Below, one piece after another: positions 31,822-41,458 of a stretch of DNA of 49,026 nucleotides; the first letter of the stretch is position 1; each line of letters begins with the position of its first letter. The position numbers and the translations under genes were made by a program. This DNA is from CAZHPR01 sp964534305 (GTDB lineage Bacteria > Patescibacteriota > Minisyncoccia > Phycocordibacterales > WO2-35-19): NCBI GenBank assembly GCA_964534305.1, contig CAZHPR010000004.1, forward strand, positions 1 through 49,026, in the 5' to 3' direction. The notes under the pieces are model-generated. The model was not told where the DNA came from and searched no databases. It saw only the letters and a program-made list of their open reading frames with translations.

Positions 31822-33633
31822 CTATTGATTAGCCTCTTTTTCTAATTGTTTTGCTTTTTTTATTGCAAGTACTTGAGAAGGGTCAGAAGTTATAATCTGG
31901 TCTTCGGTATAAGAAGATATTATTTTAATTGCGACGTGTTTGAGTCCAGCAAAGAAGATCCCCTCCCCCACTCCAGACTCGAGGAGCAGGTACTTTTCTT
32001 CATCGGTGAGATTGAAGGCTTCTTTGAGCTTGTCTATCGTTGTTGGAGATTGCTTTAGAAGTACTTGAATAGAAGAGTTTGTGATGATAGGTAGTCCATA
32101 AGGAGAGTTGAGGAAGTCGCCCACGTCTTGAGTGATTGTCGCAAGGCCTAGGAAATATTTCCTGCCTCTTTTTGCAAGAGAGAGCAAGAAGGATGCGGTG
32201 TCTTCTGATTTCATCATCCACCAAGCTTCGTCCACTACCAGTAGCCTCTTTTTTATATTCTTGCGTATTGCGTTCCATATATAATGAGTGACGATATACA
32301 TCGCGATAGGCTTGAGCTCGTCTTCCATGTCTCTAATTGAGAAGACCACAAATTTCTTGTTTATATCGATGTTTGAAGGTCTGTTTATGAAGTTTGACCA
32401 GGTGCCCTTTGTGTATTTTGAAAGTCTCTGAGCGAGCGACTCTCCTCCTTCCATACCACCAAGCACCAACTCAAAGTCTGAAAGAAGCGGTGGTTCTATA
32501 TTTTTGAAGTCAGAATCAGCGGTTATATCTTTGAGTGCATAAGTTTCTGTGATTGCTCGATCTATGATCGCATCCTCCTCTGGAGTAAGACCACCCATCA
32601 TTATACGGAAGAGGCCAACGAGGCTTATAATCTGGCTTCTAAGGACGTTTGAACTAGACTCATCTTCGCTAGGGACTGGTAGTTCAAATGGGTTTATATG
32701 ATGATCGGAGTTTAGAGATATATTGAAATACCTACCACCCACCGCCTCTGCCATATATTGATATTCGTTTTCTGGATCGATAACCAAAACCTCGGTGTCG
32801 AACATAAGAGTCCTGAGTATTTCAAGTTTGGTTGCATAAGATTTACCAGCACCAGAACGAGCAAGAGTTACAGAGTTGTAGTTTTCCAAAGAAAATCTAT
32901 CAAAGAGGATGAGAGAAGAGTTGTGTCTATTGATACCATAGAGTATCCCCTTGTCCGACGTGAGGTCAAACGATACAAAAGGAAAGATGCTTGAAAGAGG
33001 AGGAGAATTTATCTTTGAATGAACTTCGAGCTCGTCTTTTGATATTGGCAAAATACTTCTAAAACCTTGCTCCTGTTGGAAAAGAGCCGGCTTTACATAG
33101 ACTAGCTTCGCTTCCATTATAGACTTTATTTCTGACTCTATTTTGTCTAGCTCCTCGCTTGTGTTGCCATAAATAGAGATATAAAGTCCAACCTCAAACA
33201 TTTTTTCTTGGGCTTGTTGTAGCTGGTCTCTTAGGTTTTCGAGATCTTGATAGGCTGTATCTAGTACTGGATCACGCACCAAACCCTTCTCTTCCCTTAT
33301 CCTTATTTGGCTCTGCACCTCAGCAACCTTTTTTTGGAATGTTCTGAGAACCTTTGCGGTTTCTAGTGGGTGAACAAATATAGAAATATCAAACATTTTG
33401 TCCATATTTATGATTGGAGCAAACCAACTTTCTGTAAGGAATCTAGGATAAGAGATCACAAAGAAACTTCTAACCATCTTTTCCCCCAAGTTTAGCTCCT
33501 TTGCATTTATCTTGAGGGCGCTAGGCGCTAAGATATCCTTGAGCTCTAGCTCGGGCGCGTCTGCTACTCCGCTCGGAAGGATGGATGTGATGGAAACCTT
33601 TTTTTCTTCTTTTTTCTTAAAAAAATCAAACAT
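31822..33633 (-). CDS. VirB4/TraC-family conjugation ATPase
   Basis: The protein is 603 aa. The N-terminal half interacts with the membrane complex (RSFFVISYPRFLTESWFAP). The C-terminal motor has Walker A ARSGAGKSYATK (~256), VLVIDPENEYQYMAEAVGG, Walker B LLVVDEAWWMM (~464) and the late motif GLATITQDVGDFL. It energises assembly of a type IV secretion channel or pilus. Part of the classical VirB4 N-terminus is encoded separately at 33687. Confidence 0.92.
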   Translation of the reverse strand: MFDFFKKKEEKKVSITSILPSGVADAPELELKDILAPSALKINAKELNLGEKMVRSFFVISYPRFLTESWFAPIINMDKMFDISIFVHPLETAKVLRTFQKKVAEVQSQIRIREEKGLVRDPVLDTAYQDLENLRDQLQQAQEKMFEVGLYISIYGNTSEELDKIESEIKSIMEAKLVYVKPALFQQEQGFRSILPISKDELEVHSKINSPPLSSIFPFVSFDLTSDKGILYGINRHNSSLILFDRFSLENYNSVTLARSGAGKSYATKLEILRTLMFDTEVLVIDPENEYQYMAEAVGGRYFNISLNSDHHINPFELPVPSEDESSSNVLRSQIISLVGLFRIMMGGLTPEEDAIIDRAITETYALKDITADSDFKNIEPPLLSDFELVLGGMEGGESLAQRLSKYTKGTWSNFINRPSNIDINKKFVVFSIRDMEDELKPIAMYIVTHYIWNAIRKNIKKRLLVVDEAWWMMKSEDTASFLLSLAKRGRKYFLGLATITQDVGDFLNSPYGLPIITNSSIQVLLKQSPTTIDKLKEAFNLTDEEKYLLLESGVGEGIFFAGLKHVAIKIISSYTEDQIITSDPSQVLAIKKAKQLEKEANQ

Positions 33634-33686
33634 TTTTTGTTTTTACCATAATTCTTGATTCATACTTCATGATTCTAAAATTAGCG

Positions 33687-34307
33687 TTAGCTAATTTTTA
33701 TGGGCTTTTCTGATTCACCTGGATTAAACACTTTATAAAACATCTCTACAACTTCTTCTGTACCCAACTTTGCAACTCTTATACCGCATCTTGTAAGGCC
33801 TTGTTCTACAACCCCTATCCTCTGCTCTAGCTGGTTTCTACTTTCCTCAAAATCTTCTTGTTTTTGTGAGCTACTTCTCTCTCCCCCAAGACCAAAAGGC
33901 AAAACATTTTTTGTTGATATTATTGCATTCTCGTACGGTATGATGATAAAGAAGTTTTTGGTCATTATGCTCGTTGATTCTGTAAATGTTTTTACGAAAT
34001 CTATGTATTGTTCTATCTGGATCTTCATCAAATCATTAGTCTGCTCCTTGTATCGCTCCTCAAGCAATGCTACATAAGGTCTGATATCAAGCCTTCTTGA
34101 TTGAACTAATATTTGGACAGAGAAATCAAGAGAGTTTAAAAAGTCCTGAAATTGGTAAAGGATAGCCTGTCTCTCATCATCTGATTTTAGAGAAAAGTTT
34201 ATAGATGAGGCCATGAGTACTGCTCGCATACCCCCCTCTTTGAGAACTATTATGCCGTCTCTCACATCTTCTATTGGTACAAATTCTTGAGTTGCATTCT
34301 TTGTCAT
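33687..34307 (-). CDS. TraC/VirB4 N-terminal-domain-like protein
   Basis: The protein is 206 aa. It reads like the amino-terminal domain of TraC-type ATPases: VPIEDVRDGIIVLKEGGMRAVLMAS, DFLNSLDFSVQILVQSRRLDI, a long helix EQYIDFVKTFTES, then FFIIIPYENA. There is no P-loop. It lies directly upstream of the virB4-like gene on the same strand, so a split or two-subunit ATPase is implied. Confidence 0.75.
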   Translation of the reverse strand: MTKNATQEFVPIEDVRDGIIVLKEGGMRAVLMASSINFSLKSDDERQAILYQFQDFLNSLDFSVQILVQSRRLDIRPYVALLEERYKEQTNDLMKIQIEQYIDFVKTFTESTSIMTKNFFIIIPYENAIISTKNVLPFGLGGERSSSQKQEDFEESRNQLEQRIGVVEQGLTRCGIRVAKLGTEEVVEMFYKVFNPGESEKPIKIS

Positions 34308-34357
34308 AAGGTTTATTTTACCCTGTCTTTTGATTCCTAGCTACTAAATACTGAGTA

Positions 34358-34774
34358 CTAGCTACCTATGTTTTCTTTTTCTCCCTTCTTTACATCCAAT
34401 TGCCAGTTTAGATCCTTGAGCTTGCTACTTGAAAGGTTTGGTACCACAAGAGAAGTGTATTTTGTTTCCTTTATACTTGGATCTTTTTGTTCGATAGGGT
34501 TCTTTTTCCATATATATAGCTTTTCTCCCATCAAATATTTGAAAGCGGACTCAACTGCATTTATAAACGGCCTATTGTTTACTCTATAAAAAGCGAGCGC
34601 CAGTGAAAGTATGATTATTGGAGAAGCAACAACAAGCCCAAAGAAAAGCCCAAGAAAGGTTACCGATACTACAGCTACACTTGCTCCTCCAGCAAGGTAA
34701 ATAAACTGTTTTAATGTAAAAGGGCCAAATATCTTGTCTTCTACATCTATAAATTGTGGGACTTGAAATCTCAT
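34358..34774 (-). CDS. PrgI-family membrane protein (VirB3-like)
   Basis: The protein is 138 aa. It begins MRFQVPQFIDVEDKIFGPFTLKQF, the PrgI signature, then has two TM helices (FIYLAGGASVAVVSVTFLGLFF and VVASPIIILSLALAFYRV) and a short tail. PrgI proteins take the VirB3 place and contact the VirB4 ATPase in the inner membrane. It is encoded two genes upstream of virB4, as expected. Confidence 0.87.
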   Translation of the reverse strand: MRFQVPQFIDVEDKIFGPFTLKQFIYLAGGASVAVVSVTFLGLFFGLVVASPIIILSLALAFYRVNNRPFINAVESAFKYLMGEKLYIWKKNPIEQKDPSIKETKYTSLVVPNLSSSKLKDLNWQLDVKKGEKENIGS

Positions 34775-34784
34775 ATTAGCTTAG

Positions 34785-34862
34785 AGCTCAGAGCTTAAAG
34801 CTAAGAGCCATACAAATTATATCTTTTATTCCTCTAAGCTCAAAGCTTTTAGCTAAAAGCTA
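34785..34862. repeat. Palindromic AGCT-word spacer
   Basis: The spacer is made of overlapping words such as AGCTTAGAGCT, AAAGCTAAGAGC and CTTTTAGCTAAAAGCT (34846-34861). The last word recurs exactly at 47061-47076 after the HU gene. It can fold into several competing hairpins. No gene is present. Confidence 0.7.
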
Positions 34863-35396
34863 CTCTGCGGGTTCTCTATAAGGATCCGATCCGCTGTACC
34901 CTATTGAATTATGTATTACCCCTCGGTTATTATTTTCCTCTGTTGGCAAATTGTGTGGAACCTGGCTACTAGATGCTTGCTGCTCGGTACTGATTCCAAT
35001 CGGTCTCATCGCCTTTGCTTGATTCACAAGTATTTGTTCGTAGGAGTTTGGAGCAAACTTCTCTGTCTCCTTTGTTTCGACTGTGTTTTCTTCAGGAAAT
35101 AATTCGCTATACGGTTCCAAAATATCCTTCTCTATACTTTCTGTAATCCATTCTGCGATATTTCTGTCTATCCCTAATTCTCTTATGATGTTCTCTGTTA
35201 GGTCTTCATAAGGTGTTAATCCGATTAGTACATTGAAAACATGATATTCTAGTGAGATAATTTTATCTTCTTCTAATTTAAATTGAGAAACACTTTCTTT
35301 TAAAGTTTTCACCCACAATATGTCCAAGACAAATTTCCTCGCCTCTCCCGGTAGATTATCCAGCTGATCCTTTATTATTTTTTGAGAGTCATCCAT
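34860..35396 (-). CDS. Soluble protein of the T4SS cluster
   Basis: This is a 178 aa acidic protein without TM helix or signal. The N-terminal two thirds is helical (IIKDQLDNLPGEARKFVLDIL, NIIRELGIDRNIAEWI). The C-terminus is disordered and rich in Gln, Ser and Pro. It is not recognised. Its place between trbL/virB6-like and prgI suggests a cytosolic accessory factor of the machine. Confidence 0.55.
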   Translation of the reverse strand: MDDSQKIIKDQLDNLPGEARKFVLDILWVKTLKESVSQFKLEEDKIISLEYHVFNVLIGLTPYEDLTENIIRELGIDRNIAEWITESIEKDILEPYSELFPEENTVETKETEKFAPNSYEQILVNQAKAMRPIGISTEQQASSSQVPHNLPTEENNNRGVIHNSIGYSGSDPYREPAE

Positions 35397-35408
35397 AATT
35401 ATTTTTTA

Positions 35409-37535
35409 TTACTGGCTTGGCTCAGTTTTTTCCTTCTTGTCTTCTTCTTCTTTCTCTAACAAACCTTGATCCCTTAAGAATTTTTCCATTTCTTTTTTAC
35501 TTTTCTTGTCTTTACCCTCAGCTGCTTCAATGATTTTTCGTGCTGCCTCTTGATTCCCCTGCATTCTACCTATAAAACCAATGCCCAAAGGTCCTCTCTT
35601 TATTCTTGCGGCAAATTCTTTCATTCTGTTTTTACCAGCATCTTTATTTGATTCCCACTCCTTCTTTTTCTTTATAGTCTCTTCGTCGTATTCAGCGTCA
35701 TCAAACTTATTATCTTTATTCTTTTTCCTTAGATCAGAATTTATATTATTTATTTGAGACAGTCTGTTTCTGGATTCTTTTATTTTATCACTGTACTCCT
35801 TTTGTTTTTGTAAAGAACCACTCGAAGCTTTTGCGTTATTTTCGTTCTCTTCTATTTCTTTCTTTATTTTCTCTATTTCTTCCTCATTTTTCTTTATTTC
35901 TAATTCCCTTTGTTCTTTTATTTTTACCTCATCATTTAATTTTAATTTGTTGTACTCAGCTTCAGCAGTCTTTGACATCTCACCCTCTAGTGTTGTTTGT
36001 CCATAATATTTCTTTGCATAATCAACCTCAGCTTTAGCTTTTTCTTCAATTGCCTTACTGAAGCCGCCCTTTCCTCCTGCTTTGCCTAGTATATCCATAC
36101 CCTTGTCTAATCCAAGAGCTTTTCCTGCACCTGTTCCGCCGATAGACCTCATATCAAAACTACTTCCAGCGGCTTGGCCAGCTGTCCAAAGTTTCATTCT
36201 TGCACCAATATTTCCTGCAGCAGCCTTGTCTCTCAAGTCCTTATCGTTTGCAATACTCAGAGCTTTTCTTCCTATAGTATTTCTACCTGCCCAAGCTACT
36301 GTACCAACAGCGGCACCACCTAGCGCTGTTGAGACGGCGGTAAAACCAGCGACAGAGGAAGCCATTTTTTTGGCGGTGGTGAGGGCAAAGATTGAGAAAC
36401 CGATGATGATAAAATAGTTTATGACCAGGCCCATGGCACTTTTTGGCTCTGTTATGATTTGAGTAAAAGGATATGGGCTAGACCGTACTCCATTCAAAAA
36501 GTTTTCACTCCCACCTATCTTGAACACAACCCATGTAAGCGCAAAGAAAACCGGGGCAAAGAAAGATTGATTTATAAGCGCGTTCAACCATTCTCTAAAC
36601 CTCCCATTCATACCAGGGATAATAAACATAACAAAGGCGACAGGAGAGAGGATCATTATAAAGATAAGGATCACAAACCTGGAGACAAACATTATGCTGG
36701 CTATAAATAGTATAATTGCAAAAATAAGTGAGAATATAGCAGTCATTATACCGATTAAGAGTATATTTGAAGCACCATTCACATTTGCTGCGGGGCTCCA
36801 GAAACTATGAATACCAAGCATTCTCATATAACCAGCAGAGATTCCACTAAATAGGAAAGGAGTACCCGCTTCTTTTTTTTCAATACCACCATCCTCAGTG
36901 AGGTTTATTGTGTATTGCCCTGAATTGATTATTGCTCTATAAAACCCAAGGGAGACGACGTTGGAAGCATCTATCACAACTTTTGAGAAGAAAAGACTGA
37001 AGTTAATGACTAAGGCAATTATTATTATCCAAACAATATTGCGCCCAACATTACCAACACTACTCGTAAACATAGCATTGAATGCTGTGTAAAGTAGTAC
37101 AAATATAAATACCATGTTTGCGATGTCTCGGAGGGTCGTCCATGCCGATGTGATACTTACCCCTATACCAGAGTCTGGGCCAAGGTTTTTACTCATGTCC
37201 CTTACTGTAAACTCTATGACTCCATCAAAAAACAAGCCAGATATAAGAACAAAAAAACCAGAAATTCTTTGCAGTATCATTCCTTGCCACTGTGCCCACC
37301 ATTCAAATAAGAAGAAGTTATCAGCAATATTAAAAAGTCCTTTCGCAACTTCTTTTGCTGTAGTGGCTCTTCCTCCAGTTCCAACAGCTCCATTACCACA
37401 AATTTCTTGACCAGTTTCTGGCGCTAATGTACCTTGACTACCATCCGGACACACTGCCCCAACTCCAACAGGAACAACAGAAGTTGCCAGAATTACAAAC
37501 AATATTCCTGCTGTTATTATTTTTTTTATCAACAT
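35409..37535 (-). CDS. TrbL/VirB6-like polytopic membrane protein
   Basis: The protein is 708 aa. A signal-like first helix precedes about seven further TM segments (FFVLISGLFFDGVIEF, MVFIFVLLYTAFNAMF, IVWIIIIALVINFSLFF, ILLIGIMTAIFSLIFAIILF, FVILIFIMILSPVAFVMFII). The last ~270 residues are hydrophilic and highly charged with coiled coil (RELEIKKNEEEIEKIKKEIE). This matches the VirB6/TrbL role of inner-membrane channel in type IV secretion. The long charged cytosolic tail is unusual. Confidence 0.78.
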   Translation of the reverse strand: MLIKKIITAGILFVILATSVVPVGVGAVCPDGSQGTLAPETGQEICGNGAVGTGGRATTAKEVAKGLFNIADNFFLFEWWAQWQGMILQRISGFFVLISGLFFDGVIEFTVRDMSKNLGPDSGIGVSITSAWTTLRDIANMVFIFVLLYTAFNAMFTSSVGNVGRNIVWIIIIALVINFSLFFSKVVIDASNVVSLGFYRAIINSGQYTINLTEDGGIEKKEAGTPFLFSGISAGYMRMLGIHSFWSPAANVNGASNILLIGIMTAIFSLIFAIILFIASIMFVSRFVILIFIMILSPVAFVMFIIPGMNGRFREWLNALINQSFFAPVFFALTWVVFKIGGSENFLNGVRSSPYPFTQIITEPKSAMGLVINYFIIIGFSIFALTTAKKMASSVAGFTAVSTALGGAAVGTVAWAGRNTIGRKALSIANDKDLRDKAAAGNIGARMKLWTAGQAAGSSFDMRSIGGTGAGKALGLDKGMDILGKAGGKGGFSKAIEEKAKAEVDYAKKYYGQTTLEGEMSKTAEAEYNKLKLNDEVKIKEQRELEIKKNEEEIEKIKKEIEENENNAKASSGSLQKQKEYSDKIKESRNRLSQINNINSDLRKKNKDNKFDDAEYDEETIKKKKEWESNKDAGKNRMKEFAARIKRGPLGIGFIGRMQGNQEAARKIIEAAEGKDKKSKKEMEKFLRDQGLLEKEEEDKKEKTEPSQ

Positions 37536-37585
37536 TTTTTAAGAACCAACCCTCTCCCCTTCTACCTGCTTCTCACCCTCAGGTC

Positions 37586-39145
37586 TTATCTGTTTATTGC
37601 AAGTGGAAGATTTGGAGAGATTATTACGGTGCATGTATCTGTGTTTGTGCCATCAGAAACTGTGATCTGGTAAGTGCCGTTTTGGGAATAAGAAGTACTA
37701 AACTGGGTGCCCGCTCCGGAGACCTTGGTGCTCCCTGTCGCTGTCCAGCTGTAGCTGCCACTACCACCGGAAGCAGTTAGGTTTGGAATTACAGAATAAG
37801 TGTTGAACCATCTTGTACTCTTTGGAGAACAAGATACTGTTGTAGGCGCAGTACAAGCCTTTACATCAAAGCTGGCTGACTTGAGCGTGCCACCTACATT
37901 TGCCTGTTTTTTCCAAGTACCGATGTGTCCGCTGTTCCAGGTCCATCCGTAGTCGCTCCAACCAGAACCTGTGCCTTGTGCTGTCATCTTGAATCCATAA
38001 TCAGCGTCAACTTCTTGGGTGATAACGTTGTTTTTGTAAGAAGTCCAAAGTACTTTGTATCCGACAAGTCCTAGGCCCCCAGTTATTGAATATTTTGGAG
38101 TTTCGCCTACGCAGTAGCTAGCTTTGTCTGAGGTTAGGTTGCCTAGAGCGTAATAGTTTGGATCTGTTGTGTTGGTAGGTGGTGTTTGGGTGTTGGGTGT
38201 AGTGTTTGTTGGTACGTAAGTAAATCCAGAAGTGAGTTTGTTGTAATCTGCAATAATTTTATCCATTATGGATTTTATATTTGCAAGGAATGTTTGTAGA
38301 TCGGTGCTTACTGTTGTTTTTGTACCTGCTCCTCCGGTTGTGGCCCCTCCACCAGTTGTTGTCCCAGCACTTCTATTGTTTGCGCTGATGTCTGTTGAAG
38401 TTCTTCTTATTGTTGTAGTTGGGGTCCGTGGGCTCCAAGAAGAAGGGTTTGAACTGCCGAAATAGTTGCTTGCACCTATTGCGCAGTTTGCAGATCCGGC
38501 TGTAACTCCAGATGTTCCTGCGGCGGTATTTGCAAGGTCGCAAGGTAGTATGTTCCAACCAGCACTTCTTTGGTAATTGCTTCCAAAGATATAATCATTT
38601 GCATCATAGCCTGTCTTGCCTGGGTATCTTTGTACCGGGGCTCCTGTGCCTGTATAACCTACAAGGTCTAAGTCATAAAAACCAGAAACTCCGTTTATCG
38701 TACAAGCTCCATAATACGCATTAACTGTCTCTCCAGTAGGTGTTGAGTTTAGGGATAACTGTTCTGATCTTGTTTCTACATTACAGTCTATATTGTACCC
38801 AAGCGCCTTACCTTGAGCTTCTGCCAAGTCAGCACAAGCCTTTGCTGCGGCTGCATCGTATCTTATGTTGCCAGTACATTGTTGCCCGAAGGAACTATTG
38901 TTGGTGGAAGGAGGGGTGACAGTGCCTGTCCCCCCAGAGCTCGTACCTCCTGGGTTTGTGTTGAGTCCTCCTCCCCAAGACTGATCACAGAGCGCGGCGT
39001 CATTAGTACAAGATCCGTTGTTGCACCTGTATGGAGCAATACTTGGACAAGTGCTATCTGTCTGTGCGCTTGCGCCAGTATCAAAACTTAGAAACGATAC
39101 CGCTATTAAAATGACGAGCAATAAAATTGTGGTTATTTTTTTCAT
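37586..39145 (-). CDS. Large secreted Thr/Gly-rich protein with Ig-like C-terminus
   Basis: The protein is 519 aa. The signal peptide (ITTILLLVILIAVSFLSF...ASA) is followed by a Cys-rich segment (CPSIAPYRCNNGSCTNDAALC), a Thr/Gly/Ser-rich low-complexity linker, and a short helix (DLQTFLANIKSIMDKIIADYNKL). A C-terminal Ig/PKD-like unit ends the protein (ASGGSGSYSWTATGSTKV, QNGTYQITVSDGTNTDTC). It is probably exposed at the cell surface. It is encoded within the secretion operon. Confidence 0.65.
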   Translation of the reverse strand: MKKITTILLLVILIAVSFLSFDTGASAQTDSTCPSIAPYRCNNGSCTNDAALCDQSWGGGLNTNPGGTSSGGTGTVTPPSTNNSSFGQQCTGNIRYDAAAAKACADLAEAQGKALGYNIDCNVETRSEQLSLNSTPTGETVNAYYGACTINGVSGFYDLDLVGYTGTGAPVQRYPGKTGYDANDYIFGSNYQRSAGWNILPCDLANTAAGTSGVTAGSANCAIGASNYFGSSNPSSWSPRTPTTTIRRTSTDISANNRSAGTTTGGGATTGGAGTKTTVSTDLQTFLANIKSIMDKIIADYNKLTSGFTYVPTNTTPNTQTPPTNTTDPNYYALGNLTSDKASYCVGETPKYSITGGLGLVGYKVLWTSYKNNVITQEVDADYGFKMTAQGTGSGWSDYGWTWNSGHIGTWKKQANVGGTLKSASFDVKACTAPTTVSCSPKSTRWFNTYSVIPNLTASGGSGSYSWTATGSTKVSGAGTQFSTSYSQNGTYQITVSDGTNTDTCTVIISPNLPLAINR

Positions 39146-39160
39146 AATATTTTTGTTAAT

Positions 39161-40516
39161 TTATCTTGGCTGACAATCCAAATTTCTATAAGCGTCTGCG
39201 AAGGGAATACCCTGACTCGAAGACACTTCGTTTGCCATTTGATTTAATTCTGAATCCGAATAGTTGGTACAATCCGGGTCCAAGGGCCTGTTTGCTGTGC
39301 CACCCCCAATAAACTGACTAACATCCGACGGGGTAACTAGAGTACTATTTGTTGGTACTCCAGAGGTAGGATCTGGGGCTGGGGTATTTTGTGTTTGGAC
39401 GGCTGTATCTATATTTTCATCAAAATATCCGCAGAACTTGACTGCTGGATCGCAAGAAGAAGAATTATCTGCTTGTTGCGCTGCGGTGTTGCTTTTTTGG
39501 TTTAATATATCTGTAAATACTCTGCCTCCTGTGCCGCTGGGCTGACTTGCTCCAAAGAGACCATTACCAACTCCTCCTATAACCCTGTTTAGCATCTGGT
39601 TGAGCAGGGCGCTTACTATCTCATTTATTTCATCAGCAACAGCGAGTTTTTCGTTACCGATACCGAGTACATTGTTTAGTTGGTCTTCAATCACGCTTCC
39701 TGGGGTTACTATCTTTTCCTCTATACATTTTGGAGGAACATCAGGTAGAGCTTGGTTTATTGGATCCCCATAGATTTCATTGCCCTCAGCGTCTATACCT
39801 ATTAGCTGCCTTTCGCCTGTTATCGTCTCACCTTGTACTGCTTCAGAATATCTTGCACAAGTCTTTTTGGACAAGAATCCAGTACCCCAACCGAGTTGCA
39901 TTCTAGCACTCTCTGATCTTGAGTTGAGTTGGGCGCTCAGCTCACTCTGAGCTTGAATATAAGCACCTATTGGGTTGTTTTGTTGTCTCTGGGTTACCTC
40001 AAAGAAGTTGTCCCAACCTCCTTGACTAAAGTCGTTCATGAAGTTTTCGAGATTGTTCCCGACCTGGCTTAGAGTACAAGACCACTGCCTTTCTCCTATA
40101 TAGTTTTGTGTCAGCGCAAGCCTGACCCTTGCTGATATTGGTCCGCAGAGACTACCAAGTCTAGGGTCTTTCATTATAAAGTCGCCAGCTATCTTATCCC
40201 CAAGGTCTAGGAAGTACTTTTCTGGATCCTGGACGTAAGCTGGAGAACCTTTGAAACCACTGTTTATCCAATTGACAGTAGATGCAGTTACCCTCTCGAT
40301 GATCATATTTACTGTCTGTACCGCTACTGCGTCTAGAGCATACTCTTTCATAAAGGTACTCCAATCAGCTGTTGAAGAAATAGCATTTGGGACAAAGTTT
40401 CCTGGGTCCCAAGTTACCCATTGCGCTTCTGCCTTTCTGCTAAAAAATGGCAAGAAAGAAGAAGTAAACATAACCGCTATGATTGCAAAGGAGAATAGTT
40501 TTTTATGTTTTTCCAT
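39161..40516 (-). CDS. Secreted helical protein of the T4SS cluster
   Basis: The protein is 451 aa. The signal peptide ends at AEAQ. The mature part is helical and polar with about eight cysteines (GSLCGPISARVRLALTQNYIG, QWSCTLSQVGNNLENFM, KKTCARYSEAVQGETITGE). QLNSRSESARMQLGWGTGF is notable. No named family, but the position and size suggest an extracytoplasmic core component of the secretion channel. Confidence 0.62.
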   Translation of the reverse strand: MEKHKKLFSFAIIAVMFTSSFLPFFSRKAEAQWVTWDPGNFVPNAISSTADWSTFMKEYALDAVAVQTVNMIIERVTASTVNWINSGFKGSPAYVQDPEKYFLDLGDKIAGDFIMKDPRLGSLCGPISARVRLALTQNYIGERQWSCTLSQVGNNLENFMNDFSQGGWDNFFEVTQRQQNNPIGAYIQAQSELSAQLNSRSESARMQLGWGTGFLSKKTCARYSEAVQGETITGERQLIGIDAEGNEIYGDPINQALPDVPPKCIEEKIVTPGSVIEDQLNNVLGIGNEKLAVADEINEIVSALLNQMLNRVIGGVGNGLFGASQPSGTGGRVFTDILNQKSNTAAQQADNSSSCDPAVKFCGYFDENIDTAVQTQNTPAPDPTSGVPTNSTLVTPSDVSQFIGGGTANRPLDPDCTNYSDSELNQMANEVSSSQGIPFADAYRNLDCQPR

Positions 40517-40525
40517 TTTATAAAA

Positions 40526-41398
40526 TTATATCCCGTAAAATAGATAGTATCCACCACTACCCTGTTTATATGTAATACCTTTTGACATCAAATATTCTGC
40601 AGTTGACCTCATTGCTGTTATAAAGGTTATTGCCCCTTCCTGGTATCGCTTCATACCTTCAAGACCGAGTACCGGATCTTTCTCAATACTAGCCATATCT
40701 AAAAGAGCAAAACTAACCCTTCTTAGGCTATTTGCCATATCTAGATGTGCATCAGCAAATCTGAGGGGAACCCCCATCATCATCAGATTGTAGGACATTT
40801 TTTCGTATGTTTTTGCTACTCCTTCCAACTTTGAAAGCTCCTTTATATTGCCGCCGACCATCGCCTCTTGGAGTACCGAAAGCTCATTGGTAAAGCCATT
40901 TTTTTTGTTTGCTTTTATAAAACTCCCCAAAACTTCACCATATTCTTGCATTTGTTTTGTATCACTGTCAGGCAACAGAGAAAGCTGGCTTCTTCTAAAT
41001 GTTTTAAAATCTTCTTTTTCTACAAGCTCTTGGGTCTGATCCACTAAGTTTTGAGCAGAAGCTACGCTTACTTGGTTGTTTTGTTTTAAAACAAGGTAGT
41101 TTGATATAAGAGTTTCTGATACCTTATCGGTATAGCTGGTTTGGGTATCTTCTTCTGCCACTTTGTTTTCAACTATGTTTACCTGAGCATTGTCGCTTAC
41201 GGTGTCAAGCTCGTCTTGCCAAGAATTCCTCTCTGGTATTGTTACCTTTGAACCGCTGACGATGTTGCCCAAAGAACCTATTGTTTGTTTACTCTTTCTT
41301 TCTCCTGCTACGATTACAATCGAAATAACTAGGGCAACTGTAACCACTAGCATGCTTATGATTTTTCTACTAGGCAATTTGCTCTGTTTTGGATCCAT
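40526..41398 (-). CDS. Membrane-anchored helical protein, first gene of the T4SS cluster
   Basis: The protein is 290 aa from the ATG at 41398; the TTG at 41425 gives a poor leader. One N-terminal TM helix (IISMLVVTVALVISIVIVAG) is followed by an all-helical extracytoplasmic domain rich in Gln, Asn and Lys (NLVDQTQELVEKEDFKTFRR, FADAHLDMANSLRRVSFALL). No family recognised. It starts the operon: 9 bp separate it from the next gene. Confidence 0.6.
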   Translation of the reverse strand: MDPKQSKLPSRKIISMLVVTVALVISIVIVAGERKSKQTIGSLGNIVSGSKVTIPERNSWQDELDTVSDNAQVNIVENKVAEEDTQTSYTDKVSETLISNYLVLKQNNQVSVASAQNLVDQTQELVEKEDFKTFRRSQLSLLPDSDTKQMQEYGEVLGSFIKANKKNGFTNELSVLQEAMVGGNIKELSKLEGVAKTYEKMSYNLMMMGVPLRFADAHLDMANSLRRVSFALLDMASIEKDPVLGLEGMKRYQEGAITFITAMRSTAEYLMSKGITYKQGSGGYYLFYGI

Positions 41399-41458
41399 AC
41401 ACCGTAAATAATAGCAAGAAAACAAATTTTATTTATTTATTTTGGGGGAAAAATAACC

